Made by a program: the position numbers and the translations under genes. The notes below the pieces were generated by a model. The model was not told the origin of the DNA and made no database searches. It saw nothing but the letters and a program-made list of their open reading frames with translations. From Desulfuromonas soudanensis (GTDB lineage Bacteria; Desulfobacterota; Desulfuromonadia; Desulfuromonadales; WTL), in assembly GCF_001278055.1 (NCBI RefSeq), contig NZ_CP010802.1, forward strand, positions 1,550,001-1,614,000: a DNA stretch of 64,000 bases, written 5' to 3'. The number at the start of each line of letters is the position of its first letter. Within the stretch, counting starts at the first letter, position 1. This document shows, in pieces, positions 24,270 through 33,692 of the stretch.

Positions 24270-26945
24270 ATGAGCACTGCAAATAGAAAGAGATCAGATT
24301 TTATCGTAAGCGCGGCGCTTGTTCTGGTCGCGTCTATTGCGCTCGTCAATTGCGGCGGTGGCGGCGGTGGGGGCGATGTTGTCGAGGAGAGAGCCACCTT
24401 CTATCTGAGCGCGGACAATGGCACGACCGGATTCGAGTTGTTCCTTACCGATGGGACAGCCGCCGGGACCTCTCTGGTGAAGGATATCAACACCAACAGC
24501 AACGCCGACCCGCAGAACCTGGCAGTGATCGATGGAACAACCTATTTCGCGGCGACCGATGGGGTTTTAGGTCTCGAACTCTGGAAGACCGATGGCACGG
24601 ACGCGGGCACCTCGCTGGTGAAAGACATCAACCCGGGTCCGGCAGAAAGCAGTCCGAGTTCCCTTACGGCCCTCGGCAGCGTCCTCTACTTTTTGGCCGA
24701 TGACGGCACCACGGGCATGGAGCTGTGGAAGAGCGACGGCACGACGGAGGGCACCGTGCTGGTCAAGGACATCCGTTCCGGCGATGGAGGCAGTCTCTAC
24801 GCCGACAGCCAACTCGTCGTCATCGGCAGTACGCTTTACTTCACGGCTAACGACGGCATTTACGACGAAGAGCTGTGGAAGAGCGATGGCACGGCGGCAG
24901 GCACGGTACTGGTCAAGGACATCAACACCGTCTCGGGGGACAGCAGTCCTGGGGGCTTCGCCGCCATCGGCAGCACCCTCTACTTCACGGCAGACGACGG
25001 TGCCGCCGTCGGACTGTGGAAGAGCGACGGTACGCCAGCCGGGACGGTATTCATCACCTCCGTGGGCGTGACCGGCAATCTCGCCGCCGTCGGCAGCACG
25101 CTCTACTTTGCTGGAGACGACGGAACCAGCGGCTCGGAATTGTGGAAGAGCGACGGCACGAGCGCCGGCACAGTGCCGGTCCAGGATATCTCCCCGGGAC
25201 CGTTGGGCAGCAGCCCCGCCCACTTCACCGCCATAGACGGCACGCTCTACTTCGCGGCCGGCGATGGCGTCAACGGCCGTGAACTGTGGAAGAGCGACGG
25301 CACGGCAGCCGGCACGGTGCTGGTCAAGGATATCAACCCCGGAGCGGGCGAAAGTTCCCCCCTCTTTTTGACGGCCGTTGGCAGCACGCTCTTTTTTCAG
25401 GCCAACGACCTCACCAGCGGCACCGAGTTGTGGAAGAGCGACGGCACGGCCATCGGCACAGTTTTGGTCAAGGACATCGGCCTGGACGGCGTGTACGGCT
25501 ACCCGGCTTCCTTGACGGCCGTCGGCGGTACGCTCTTCTTCCAGGCCACCGAAGGTACCGACGGTTACGAGTTGTGGAAAAGCGACGGCACCGAGGCGGG
25601 CACCGTCAGGGTGCGCGACATCAATCCGGGTTCCGGCGACAGCACGCCGGCGTACCTGCGCGCCGGCGGCAGTTTCGTCTACTTCGGCGCCTACGACGGT
25701 GTCCACGGGCGCGAACTCTGGCGCAGCGACGGTACAGAGGCGGGGACAAGGATGGTCGCGGATATCGGCACCATCAGCCTCGGTTCGCTGGTGTCCTCCC
25801 CCGTGAGGCTCAACGGGATCGGCTACTTCGCCGCTAACGACGGATCAAGCGGTCTGCATAAATTGTGGCGTACCGACGGAACCTCAGCCGGAACCTATGG
25901 GCTCGATGCCGGCAGCAGCATGGTTTCGCAACTCACCCTCGTCGGCAGCGCGATCTTCTTCGAAGCCTACGATGACGCCCATGGCCGAGAGTTGTGGAAA
26001 AGCGACGGCACGGTAGCCGGCACGGTCCTGGTCAAGGATATCTATCCGGGCTGGGGAGACAGTTCTCCCGGCAGGCTGACCGCTGTCGGCAACACCCTCT
26101 ACTTCTCGGCCACCGATGGAACCAATGGCGTTGAACTGTGGAAGAGCGACGGCACGGAGGGCGGCACGGTCCTAGTCAAGGACATCAACATCGGCAGCGG
26201 CCACAGCAGCGTTAACGAACTCACCTTCATCGGCACTACCCTCTATTTTTCGGCCACCGACGGCGTCAACGGGTATGAACTGTGGAAAAGCGACGGCTCC
26301 GAGGCGGGGACGGTGCTGGTCAAGGACATTGATCCAGGCACGGACGGCTTCCCAAGCTCCCTTGCCGTCATCGGCGGGACGCTCTATTTTTCGACCAGCG
26401 ATGGCATAAACGGCCGTGAACTGTGGAAGAGCGACGGCACCGAGGCGGGTACGGTGCAGCTCGCTGATATCAATGCCGGCGCGGGCGACAGCCACCCGGG
26501 CAATTTCGCCGTTATCGGCAGCACCTTTTTCTTCTCAGCCTACGATGGCACGAGCGGCACTGAACTGTGGAAGAGCGACGGCACCGGATTGGGCACGGTG
26601 CAAGTCAAGGATATCAATACCGGCGCGGGCGGCAGCACCCCGGGCAATTTCGCCGTCATCGGCAGCACGCTGTACTTTTCAGCCGACGATGGCAGCAACG
26701 GTCATGAACTATGGAAGAGCGACGGCACAGGAATGGGTACGGTGCTGGTCAAGGATATCAACGCAGGTGCTGGCGGCGGCAGCCCGGTCAATTTCATGGC
26801 CTTCGAGGGGATGCTGTACTTCCGGGCCAACGACGGCAGCAGCGGCAATGAGCTATGGAAGAGCGACGGCACGGCCGATGGAACGGTGCGGGTACTCGAT
26901 CTGAATGCAGGCGATGTCCATGGTCTGGATAGGATATTGAAGTAG
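24270..26945 (+). CDS. ELWxxDGT-repeat lipoprotein
   Basis: An 891-residue secreted lipoprotein. The signal peptide ends in the lipobox ALVNC with Cys28, followed by a glycine run. The rest is about 18 repeats of roughly 48 residues, each with ELWKSDGT..GT, then (V/T)LVKDI and a STLYFSA.DG strand. This hyper-repetitive pattern is the ELWxxDGT family, found in large numbers in myxobacteria and other deltaproteobacteria; it probably makes a beta-propeller or solenoid on the cell surface. Binding partner unknown. GGGAGG stands 6 bases before the ATG. It heads a run of three lipoprotein genes downstream of the SARP-type regulator. DNA repeats inside make it prone to copy-number change. Confidence 0.9.
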   Translation: MSTANRKRSDFIVSAALVLVASIALVNCGGGGGGGDVVEERATFYLSADNGTTGFELFLTDGTAAGTSLVKDINTNSNADPQNLAVIDGTTYFAATDGVLGLELWKTDGTDAGTSLVKDINPGPAESSPSSLTALGSVLYFLADDGTTGMELWKSDGTTEGTVLVKDIRSGDGGSLYADSQLVVIGSTLYFTANDGIYDEELWKSDGTAAGTVLVKDINTVSGDSSPGGFAAIGSTLYFTADDGAAVGLWKSDGTPAGTVFITSVGVTGNLAAVGSTLYFAGDDGTSGSELWKSDGTSAGTVPVQDISPGPLGSSPAHFTAIDGTLYFAAGDGVNGRELWKSDGTAAGTVLVKDINPGAGESSPLFLTAVGSTLFFQANDLTSGTELWKSDGTAIGTVLVKDIGLDGVYGYPASLTAVGGTLFFQATEGTDGYELWKSDGTEAGTVRVRDINPGSGDSTPAYLRAGGSFVYFGAYDGVHGRELWRSDGTEAGTRMVADIGTISLGSLVSSPVRLNGIGYFAANDGSSGLHKLWRTDGTSAGTYGLDAGSSMVSQLTLVGSAIFFEAYDDAHGRELWKSDGTVAGTVLVKDIYPGWGDSSPGRLTAVGNTLYFSATDGTNGVELWKSDGTEGGTVLVKDINIGSGHSSVNELTFIGTTLYFSATDGVNGYELWKSDGSEAGTVLVKDIDPGTDGFPSSLAVIGGTLYFSTSDGINGRELWKSDGTEAGTVQLADINAGAGDSHPGNFAVIGSTFFFSAYDGTSGTELWKSDGTGLGTVQVKDINTGAGGSTPGNFAVIGSTLYFSADDGSNGHELWKSDGTGMGTVLVKDINAGAGGGSPVNFMAFEGMLYFRANDGSSGNELWKSDGTADGTVRVLDLNAGDVHGLDRILK

Positions 26946-26991
26946 ATTCTGGCGGAACGGCAGTGGTGATATTTATCGAAGGAGTCTGTAA

Positions 26992-29499
26992 ATGAAAAAG
27001 AAAGTTATGAACACCAAATTTGGAATAGTCTGGATTTCCGTCCTGCTCGTTCTTGCCGTACTCACTGCCTGCGGTGACGATGGCAGCACCCCACCAGGGC
27101 AACCTGCTGCGGTCATCACCACCCAGCCGGTCGACCAAAGCGTGGTCGCGGGTACGACAGCCACCTTTACGGTAGCGGCCAGCAACGCAGCCGGCTACCA
27201 GTGGCAGATCAGCACGGACAGCGGTCTGACCTTCTCGGACATAGGCAGCGCCACAGCCGCCAGCTACACCACGGCGGCGACCGCAGTCGCTGATAGTGGT
27301 ACGCAGTACCGCGTGGTCGTCAGCGGCCTCAACAGTGTGACCAGCTCGGCGGTCACCCTGACCGTGACAGCAGCGCCGGTCCCTCCCGGGATCAGTGTGC
27401 AGCCGGCGGACCAAACGATCAGCGATGGACAGGACGCCACCTTCACGGTCACGGCGACCGGTACCTCGCTCACCTACCAGTGGCAGCGCAGCGTCGATGG
27501 CGGCAGCACCTTTGCAGAGATTGCCGCGGCAATCAACGCCACCCTGAACCTGACAGCGGTACCCTCCGGAGACAACGGGCACCAGTTCCAGGTTGTGGTC
27601 AGCAACAGCACCGGGAGCATTACGAGCAATGCTGCAACCTTGACCGTCAATTCCGCGCCAACTGCGCCGGTATTTACAACGCATCCGGCCAGCGTCAGTA
27701 TCACCGAAGGTCAGAATACACAGTTTACGGTCGTTGTCAGCGGCACCCCCACGCCGACCTTGCAGTGGCAGTTAAGCACCGACAGCGGCAGCAGCTGGAA
27801 CGATATCGTCGGTCAGACAGATACGATATTTAATGTGGTAGCGCCGGCACTGGCCAATAATGGTCGGCAGTTCCGCGCCGTCGCCACCAACAGTGCGGGC
27901 ACGGTCAACAGCAATGCGGCAACCTTGACCGTAACCGGGGATGCAGTTGTCCCGGCCTTCACCACCCACCCGGCCGACGTCGCCATCCTCGAAGGGCAGA
28001 ACGCACAGTTCACCGTCGTCGTCACCGGCACGCCGACCCCCACCCTGCAGTGGCAATTGAGCACGGATGGCGGCGCCAACTGGAACAACATCAATGGTGA
28101 AACCGGCACCAGCTACACTGCAGTTCAACCATCGCAGGCGAACAACGGGCGCCAGTTCCGGGTGGTGGCCACCAATAGCGCGGGAGTCGTGAACAGCAGC
28201 GCGGCGGTGCTGACGGTCACCGCGGTCGTCGCCAGCGGCTGGCAGGGGAATCCGACGCCGCTCAATCTGGACGCCACGGCGGCCTTACCCGCGCTGGCGG
28301 CCAACGGTGGCGGGGAAGCGATTGCCTTGTGGACCCAGTACGACGGCATCTTCGCCAGCCGTTACCTGCCGCAGTCAGGGTGGCAGGCACGTGTGGCGGT
28401 GTCCGAGGTCACTGCTGCTTACGGATTCACCGATCCGACGGTGGCAATGAACGGAAATGGTCAGGCCGTCGCCCTGTGGCGCGAGACGGACAATGCTTTC
28501 TATCACCGGGTTCGCGCCGCCATCTTCGCCCCTGCGGGGGGCTGGGGCGGGGCCGCGACGCTGAGTGTCAACGACACCACAGGCGGCTCCCTTCCGCAGG
28601 TCGCAGTCGATGCCAGCGGGAATGCCCTGGCTGTCTGGATCGAACGGGAGAGCCTCTTCGCACCCTGGAAATTGATGGTCAGTCGCTTCATCGCCGGCAG
28701 CGGAACCTGGGAGCCGGCACAGCGTCTGGATAGCGACGCCATCGGTGAACCGTCCAACAGTGCCGCTGTAGCCATGAACGGGGCTGGAGAGGCCATGGTG
28801 CTCTGGCCCGCGCCCAGCGGTACGCCGGGCACCGATGCCTTGTGGGTCCGGCGCCTGGCCGCCAACGGCAGTTGGGGCGCCGCCCAACTGCTCGATCCGG
28901 CTGCCAGCGGGCCGCCCGAGCAGCGCATCGCCATGGACGTCAATGGCAACGCCATGGCGGTATGGAAGAAATTTGACAATCCAAGTTTTTCCAGCATCTG
29001 GTCAATCCGCTTCGACTCAGTCAGTGGCAGCTGGGGGACTGCGGTCGCGGTCGAGAGCAGCAACGTCAATCGGGCAACGGCCCCGCAGATTGCATTCGAC
29101 GCCAACGGAGAGGCTGTGGCCGTGTGGGTTCAATTCGACGGCACGCAGGAACTCATCCTGAGCAATCGCCATACGGGAGCCGGCGGATGGGGGACGCAAC
29201 AGCAGGTGGCTGCAGGCGCCATCAATCAGCTGACCGCTCCTTCGCTGGCGGTGAACGCGGGTGGGACGGCAGTGGTTGCCTGGCGGGATAGCAATTTTTA
29301 CGTTGCAGCCAGCATTCAGTCGCCGGGCGCCGCCTGGCGGACGCCTCAACGGGCTCCCATAACGGGGGCTGACGGACTGGGCTTTGCCGTTAGCGGCAGA
29401 GCCACGGCGGGAATTGATGACAGCGCCAATGCTACGGTCATATGGCCGGCTAATCCGGCCGGGTTGCCGCAGAGAATTTACGGCGGCCAGTACCGTTGA
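26992..29499 (+). CDS. Ig-like-domain lipoprotein
   Basis: An 835-residue lipoprotein with signal peptide and lipobox LTAC (Cys27). Four Ig-like domains of about 90 residues follow (about 35-400). Each has the pattern TxPxxxSVxxGQxxxFTVxxxG, WQxSxDxGxxW, and NSxAxTLTVT; this is the bacterial Ig family seen in surface adhesins. The C-terminal half (about 405-835) holds repeated AVAMNGxGEAxxLW / VDASGNALAVW strands, like a beta-propeller. AAGGAG precedes the ATG by 8 bases. It lies 46 bases after the ELWxxDGT gene, so the two are likely co-transcribed. It is probably exported to the cell surface as a binding protein; ligand unknown. Confidence 0.85.
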   Translation: MKKKVMNTKFGIVWISVLLVLAVLTACGDDGSTPPGQPAAVITTQPVDQSVVAGTTATFTVAASNAAGYQWQISTDSGLTFSDIGSATAASYTTAATAVADSGTQYRVVVSGLNSVTSSAVTLTVTAAPVPPGISVQPADQTISDGQDATFTVTATGTSLTYQWQRSVDGGSTFAEIAAAINATLNLTAVPSGDNGHQFQVVVSNSTGSITSNAATLTVNSAPTAPVFTTHPASVSITEGQNTQFTVVVSGTPTPTLQWQLSTDSGSSWNDIVGQTDTIFNVVAPALANNGRQFRAVATNSAGTVNSNAATLTVTGDAVVPAFTTHPADVAILEGQNAQFTVVVTGTPTPTLQWQLSTDGGANWNNINGETGTSYTAVQPSQANNGRQFRVVATNSAGVVNSSAAVLTVTAVVASGWQGNPTPLNLDATAALPALAANGGGEAIALWTQYDGIFASRYLPQSGWQARVAVSEVTAAYGFTDPTVAMNGNGQAVALWRETDNAFYHRVRAAIFAPAGGWGGAATLSVNDTTGGSLPQVAVDASGNALAVWIERESLFAPWKLMVSRFIAGSGTWEPAQRLDSDAIGEPSNSAAVAMNGAGEAMVLWPAPSGTPGTDALWVRRLAANGSWGAAQLLDPAASGPPEQRIAMDVNGNAMAVWKKFDNPSFSSIWSIRFDSVSGSWGTAVAVESSNVNRATAPQIAFDANGEAVAVWVQFDGTQELILSNRHTGAGGWGTQQQVAAGAINQLTAPSLAVNAGGTAVVAWRDSNFYVAASIQSPGAAWRTPQRAPITGADGLGFAVSGRATAGIDDSANATVIWPANPAGLPQRIYGGQYR

Positions 29500-29595
29500 C
29501 AAGGTCGGTATTGCGCATGTCAATTCGCCAAACCAGGGACTGAATAGACCTGCTCAAATCGGTCTCTTTTTGGAAAAACTTTTGAAGGGAAAAGT

Positions 29596-31722
29596 ATGAA
29601 CATCCGAACCTTCGTAAAATATCTCGGTTTATTGACCACGCTCAGCCTGCTTGCTGCCTGCGGCGGTGGCGGTAACGGTAGCGAAAGCGTGACAGAAGTT
29701 CCGGAGCCGGCCGACAACGTACCGCGCTTCGCCTATGTGACCGGTAGCGACACCCTATCCATCTACACGGTCAATCCCGCCACCGGCCAGTTGCGGCATA
29801 ACGGCTATATAGTTGCGGCGGGAACCTCTCCTGCCTCCGTCACCGTTGACCCCTCGGGCAGGTTCGCCTACGTGGCGAATCAATCCAGCGATGACATTTC
29901 GGCCTACACCATCAACGCCAGCACGGGCGCGCTCACCAGCATCGGCGCGCCCGTGGCGGCGGGCACCACGCCTTACTCGGTCACCGTCGACCCCAGCGGA
30001 AAATTCGCCTACGTGGCGAATTGGAGCAGTAATAACGTCTCGGCCTACGCCATCGATGCCGCGACCGGCGCACTCACCAGCGTCGGCCCGCCGGTGACGG
30101 CCGGAGTGGGCCCCCAATCCGTCACCGTCGACCCAAGCGGCAGGTTCGCCTACGTGGCCAATAGCGGCTCGGGCTATGTCTCGGCCTACCGCATTGATGC
30201 TAGCTCTGGTGTGCTGACGATTATCGGCAATTCCTATGCCGGGAGCACGCTGCGCTCGGTTACCGTCGACCCGTCCGGAAGATTCGCCTATGTGGCAAAT
30301 GGGGGCTCGGGCGATGTCTCGGCCTTCAACATAAACGCCACGACGGGCGCCCTGACCAGTCTCGGTGCGGCCGTGGCGGCGGGCAGCAATCCCCAATCCA
30401 TCACCATCGACCCCAGCGGTAAGTTCGCCTACGTGGCGAACAGCGGCTCGGACGATGTCTCGGCTTACGCCATCGACACGACGACCGGAGCGCTCACCGC
30501 CGTCGGTGCGGCCGTGGCAGCGGGGCTGGAGCCGCAATCTGTCACCGTCGATCCCAGCGGCAAGTTCGTCTACGTGACTGGCCTCAGCTACATTGCGACC
30601 TACGCCATCAACACCGTCACCGGGGCCTTGACCGCCCTGCCCACCGTTGCTGGCCGCGGCGCCAGCGTGGCCATGGCCATGACAAGGGGCACGACAGCCG
30701 TGACCTACACGCCCAGGTTCGCCTATACCGCCCAGTACGGCCCCGACATCGTCTCGGCCTACACTATCGACGCCGCGAGCGGCGCCCTGACGGCGCTCCC
30801 CAATACGTCGACGCTCAGCCTGGGCACTTCGGTCACCGTCGATCCCTCCGGCCGGTTTGCCTACACGACCCATGAAGTCCTGTTTGAAACGCCGACCGTG
30901 AATGTGTCGACCTACACGATCGATAGCACGAGCGGGGTGCTCACCCGCGTCGGCGCCGCCGCGGCGGTCGCGAGTTTTCCTGCCTCCATCGCCGTCGAGC
31001 CCTCCGGCCGGTTCGCCTATGTAGCCAATTCAGCTTCCGGTAGCGTTTCGATTCATGCCATCGACGCTGCGACGGGCGCCTTGACCTATGAGGGGTTTTT
31101 GGCGGCGGAGAGCGGTCCTGTCTCCATCGCCGTCGATCCCTCCGGCCGGTTCGCCTACGTGGCCAATAACGGTTCCGCGAGCATCTCGGGCTACCTCCTC
31201 AACGCCAGCAGCGGCGCCCTGACCACGATCGACCTGAATGGCGCCATCGCCGGCGCCGCCACGGGGGCAGGTGCCGATCCCACGTCCGTCACCGTCGATC
31301 CCTCGGGCAAGTTCGTCTACGTCACGCAAATCAACGGCGTTAACGCCTATGTCATCGACACTGCAACGGGCGCTCTGATTAACGCCTCTTTTGCGGTGGC
31401 TGGCGGCAATCCGCGGTCCGTCGTCGTCGAACCCTCAGGGCGCTTCGCCTATGTCGCCAACGGGGATTCAGCCAACGTCTCGGTCTTCAGCATCAACGCC
31501 ACGACCGGTTTCCTGACCAATATCGCCACCGTGGCCGCTGGAGGCCAGCCCCGGTCCATCGCCGTTGACGCCTCCGGCAAATTCGCCTACGTGGCGAATG
31601 CCGAGTCCGGCACTGTCTCGGTCTACACCATCGACGCCGCCAGCGGGGCTCTCAGTAGCGTCGGCACCATAGCGGCGGGGACCTTTCCCGTCTCCATCGC
31701 CACCACCGGCTCTATCCAGTGA
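29596..31722 (+). CDS. Double seven-bladed YVTN propeller lipoprotein
   Basis: A 708-residue lipoprotein (lipobox LLAAC, Cys22). It is made of YVTN-type repeats of about 45 residues, S(V/I)TVDPSGRFAYVAN....VSAYxIDxxTGALT. Fourteen blade-like units can be counted: seven starting at PRFAYVTG near residue 44, then after a break (TRGTTAVTYT) seven more starting at PRFAYTAQ near 375. This suggests two seven-bladed beta-propellers in one chain. Relatives include surface-layer propellers and 6-phosphogluconolactonase-like proteins, but no catalytic residues were identified. It is third in the lipoprotein series, 96 bases after the Ig-like gene. Confidence 0.85.
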   Translation: MNIRTFVKYLGLLTTLSLLAACGGGGNGSESVTEVPEPADNVPRFAYVTGSDTLSIYTVNPATGQLRHNGYIVAAGTSPASVTVDPSGRFAYVANQSSDDISAYTINASTGALTSIGAPVAAGTTPYSVTVDPSGKFAYVANWSSNNVSAYAIDAATGALTSVGPPVTAGVGPQSVTVDPSGRFAYVANSGSGYVSAYRIDASSGVLTIIGNSYAGSTLRSVTVDPSGRFAYVANGGSGDVSAFNINATTGALTSLGAAVAAGSNPQSITIDPSGKFAYVANSGSDDVSAYAIDTTTGALTAVGAAVAAGLEPQSVTVDPSGKFVYVTGLSYIATYAINTVTGALTALPTVAGRGASVAMAMTRGTTAVTYTPRFAYTAQYGPDIVSAYTIDAASGALTALPNTSTLSLGTSVTVDPSGRFAYTTHEVLFETPTVNVSTYTIDSTSGVLTRVGAAAAVASFPASIAVEPSGRFAYVANSASGSVSIHAIDAATGALTYEGFLAAESGPVSIAVDPSGRFAYVANNGSASISGYLLNASSGALTTIDLNGAIAGAATGAGADPTSVTVDPSGKFVYVTQINGVNAYVIDTATGALINASFAVAGGNPRSVVVEPSGRFAYVANGDSANVSVFSINATTGFLTNIATVAAGGQPRSIAVDASGKFAYVANAESGTVSVYTIDAASGALSSVGTIAAGTFPVSIATTGSIQ

Positions 31723-31835
31723 TCTTTGGTGGCGATGCAGGTGGTATGGCTTCCTTATCGAGGAGTGTGGATTTAGAAAAACCAATGGGTCAAGTTTAAG
31801 TAAAAAACCAATGTAAAAAACCAAAGGGTCAAGTC

Positions 31836-31945
31836 TAGATGAAAAACCAAAGGGTCAAGTCTACACATTTGACAAGGTTTTTTCCTCAGCTAGATGAAAA
31901 ACCAAAGGGTCAAGTCTACACATTTGACAAGGTTTTTTCCTCAGC
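31836..31945. repeat. Two exact 55-base tandem repeats at the RAYT left end
   Basis: Units 31836-31890 and 31891-31945 are identical as read. Each holds AAAGGGTCAAGTC and CACATTTGACAAGG. Two further partial units (AAAAAACCAA..GGGTCAAG) lie just before, at 31776-31835. Part of each unit is the inverted counterpart of the sequence at the far end of the RAYT gene (37768-37791). Confidence 0.8.
31907..31930. repeat. Left inverted end of the RAYT element
   Basis: 24 bases starting GGGTCAAGTCTACACA; the reverse complement of 37768-37791 with three mismatches. A second copy is at 31852-31875 in the tandem repeat. RAYT genes are typically flanked by such palindromic repeats, which their product recognises. 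Confidence 0.65.
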
Positions 31946-31986
31946 TATGCTTCCCTCAAACTGAGCACAGCTGAGGAGGCAGCGAT

Positions 31987-32168
31987 ATGGCACGACAACT
32001 GCGGATAGAATTCCCCGGCGCTTTTTACCACGTCACCTCGCGGGGGAATGAGCAGAAAGACGTCTTCAAAAGCCGGAAGGACCGGGAAAAATTTCTCGAC
32101 TATCTGGAATCGGCCACGCAACGCTACGGGGCGGTCATCCATGCCTGGTGCCTGATGAACAACCATTA
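31987..32168 (+). pseudogene. RAYT transposase, 5' part (split by RIT element)
   Basis: The REP-associated tyrosine transposase starts MARQLRIEFPGAFYHVTSRG with GAGGAGG before the ATG and reads to CLMNNHY, where the RIT element enters in the middle of the HUH active site. Joining base 32168 to 37029 (one CATTA kept) restores NNHYHLLLE in frame and gives a 311-residue protein. The gene is therefore broken only by insertion and could be repaired by exact excision. Confidence 0.9.
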
Positions 32169-32195
32169 TTTATGTGGAGCTCCACATAAAAAATG

Positions 32196-32224
32196 TTATG
32201 TGAAGCGCGAACTTATGTGAAGTT
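32196..32224. repeat. RIT left inverted repeat
   Basis: A 29-base sequence starting TTATGTGAAGCGCGAAC, the exact reverse complement of 36995-37023. It contains two TTATGTGAAG direct copies, and a third near copy (TTATGTGGAG) lies in the palindrome just outside. The repeated core could be the recombinase binding site. Confidence 0.9.
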
Positions 32225-32293
32225 GCCCTCAACTCTCTTCTGATTCTCTCATCATTTTCGCCACTCCCCTGGGTTTTCGCCAATAATTGCTGC

Positions 32294-33618
32294 CACTACT
32301 GTCCGGTTAATAGCCGAATAAATTCAGCTGGTTATAATCTTGGGTGTCTGGAATCTGCTTGAGCGCTTCCGCAACCAACGATGAAATGGGCTTTTTCTCG
32401 AACAGATTGACCTCCAGGATCTGCAAAAAAGTGTAGAGAGTACATTTGATGCTAAGCTGCCTTTTAGCGATCGCCACAAGTAGATATATGCAAAGAGCTA
32501 CCCATATCTGGCTCTTGACCGCATTGATAGAAGTCCCGTAGAACGCTTTTATTCGTAGATGCTGTTTGATCCACTTGAAGAATAGCTCCACTTGCCAGCG
32601 CTGTTTATAGATGTCTGCAACCGTTGTGGCTCCAATTTCAAAGTGGTTGGTGAGGAATACAAGCCGCTTGTTTCGCTCTTTATCAACATAACTGACCCGG
32701 CGCAATCTCTCCGGGTAACCCTTTTTCGATTTCTGGGTGACCAAGGCAATCACTTGGTCGGCTCGGACGCCGGCCTCCTTGTCCTTGGGCAAAGAGTACA
32801 ACCGCTGGTAGCGTAGGTTGTCCTTGGCCCGCACCACGAAGAAGGCGCCCTGTCGGTGAATGGCATAGAGCCGGGCAAAATCTACGTAGCCGCGGTCCAT
32901 CGTGTAGATGGCCTCTTCGGTGACGGGCATTTCGTCAAGCATCTTGACGTCATGTACTTTGCCGGTTGTCACGGCCACAAACGTGGGGATGATGCCGCGC
33001 AAGTCAATGAGCGTGTGCATCTTGACCGCTGCCTTGGTCGTGCGAAACTCGGCCCACGGAAACAGGGTGAGGCAGAGGTCAATGGTCGTCGAGTCAAAGG
33101 CGAACAGTGGCTGCTTCAACTCGATGGCCAAGGGCTCATCCCGGTACAGCTGCTGTGCCATGCCGATCAGGACTTGGCCGAAATCCTGAAAAATGCGCCA
33201 ATCCCGGCGCTCGTTGGCGTCGGCAAGGGTGGAGCGGGAGACAGCGCCACGAAATCCGATGTGGTAGAGCTTCTCCCGATGAGAGTTCAGGCACGTTTCG
33301 ATATCCCTCAAGCTCTCGCGACCCGATAGCTGGGCATAAGCCAGGCACAGGAACTGGTCAAATGCAGTAAAGCTTTTGGCCCGGTACTCGCCGCGATACC
33401 GTCGGGCACAGAGGTTGAACTCGTGACGCGGGAGAAACTGAAGTAGCTGTCTGAAAACGGTCTGGCCAGCGTTCATGGATGCCCTCCTGAAGTGTCAGGA
33501 AGATATCACTCGCGGGCGGGGTGAAGCGATTTCAAATCGAGAAAAGAACAGTTGAGCCAAAGTACTATAATTTTCAGTAGGTTATCGACGTACATTCAAA
33601 GTTAACCGGACAGTAGTG
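32294..33618. mobile_element. IS4-family insertion sequence
   Basis: A 1325-base element with 17-base perfect terminal inverted repeats (CACTACTGTCCGGTTAA at 32294-32310; its reverse complement at 33602-33618). It is flanked by a 9-base direct repeat AATTGCTGC (32285-32293 and 33619-33627), a target duplication. It encodes one intact transposase on the minus strand and sits inside the RIT element, so it arrived later. Confidence 0.92.
32307..33476 (-). CDS. IS4-family transposase
   Basis: A 389-residue DDE transposase. An N-terminal DUF4372-like domain (about 1-75) precedes the DDE_Tnp_1 core. The catalytic acids are visible: Asp in FAFDSTTIDL, Asp in YTMDRGYVDF and Glu in the Y-(2)-R-(3)-E-(6)-K signature (YKQRWQVELFFKWIK). 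The start ATG at 33476 is well inside the element's right end. The frame is complete and its stop overlaps the left inverted repeat. It appears functional. It lies antisense to, and upstream of, the RIT recombinase genes. Confidence 0.95.
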   Translation of the reverse strand: MNAGQTVFRQLLQFLPRHEFNLCARRYRGEYRAKSFTAFDQFLCLAYAQLSGRESLRDIETCLNSHREKLYHIGFRGAVSRSTLADANERRDWRIFQDFGQVLIGMAQQLYRDEPLAIELKQPLFAFDSTTIDLCLTLFPWAEFRTTKAAVKMHTLIDLRGIIPTFVAVTTGKVHDVKMLDEMPVTEEAIYTMDRGYVDFARLYAIHRQGAFFVVRAKDNLRYQRLYSLPKDKEAGVRADQVIALVTQKSKKGYPERLRRVSYVDKERNKRLVFLTNHFEIGATTVADIYKQRWQVELFFKWIKQHLRIKAFYGTSINAVKSQIWVALCIYLLVAIAKRQLSIKCTLYTFLQILEVNLFEKKPISSLVAEALKQIPDTQDYNQLNLFGY

Positions 33619-33692
33619 AATTGCTGCACATAATTCTGCGCCCTGACCATCCCCGAATGCCTCGATAATAGAGGCAAAGAAGGGAAGTTGTC

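Noticed and set aside
31723-31986. Tandem repeats as a CRISPR array
   Set aside because: Units are directly abutting and identical with no unique spacers, and they match the inverted end of the RAYT element.
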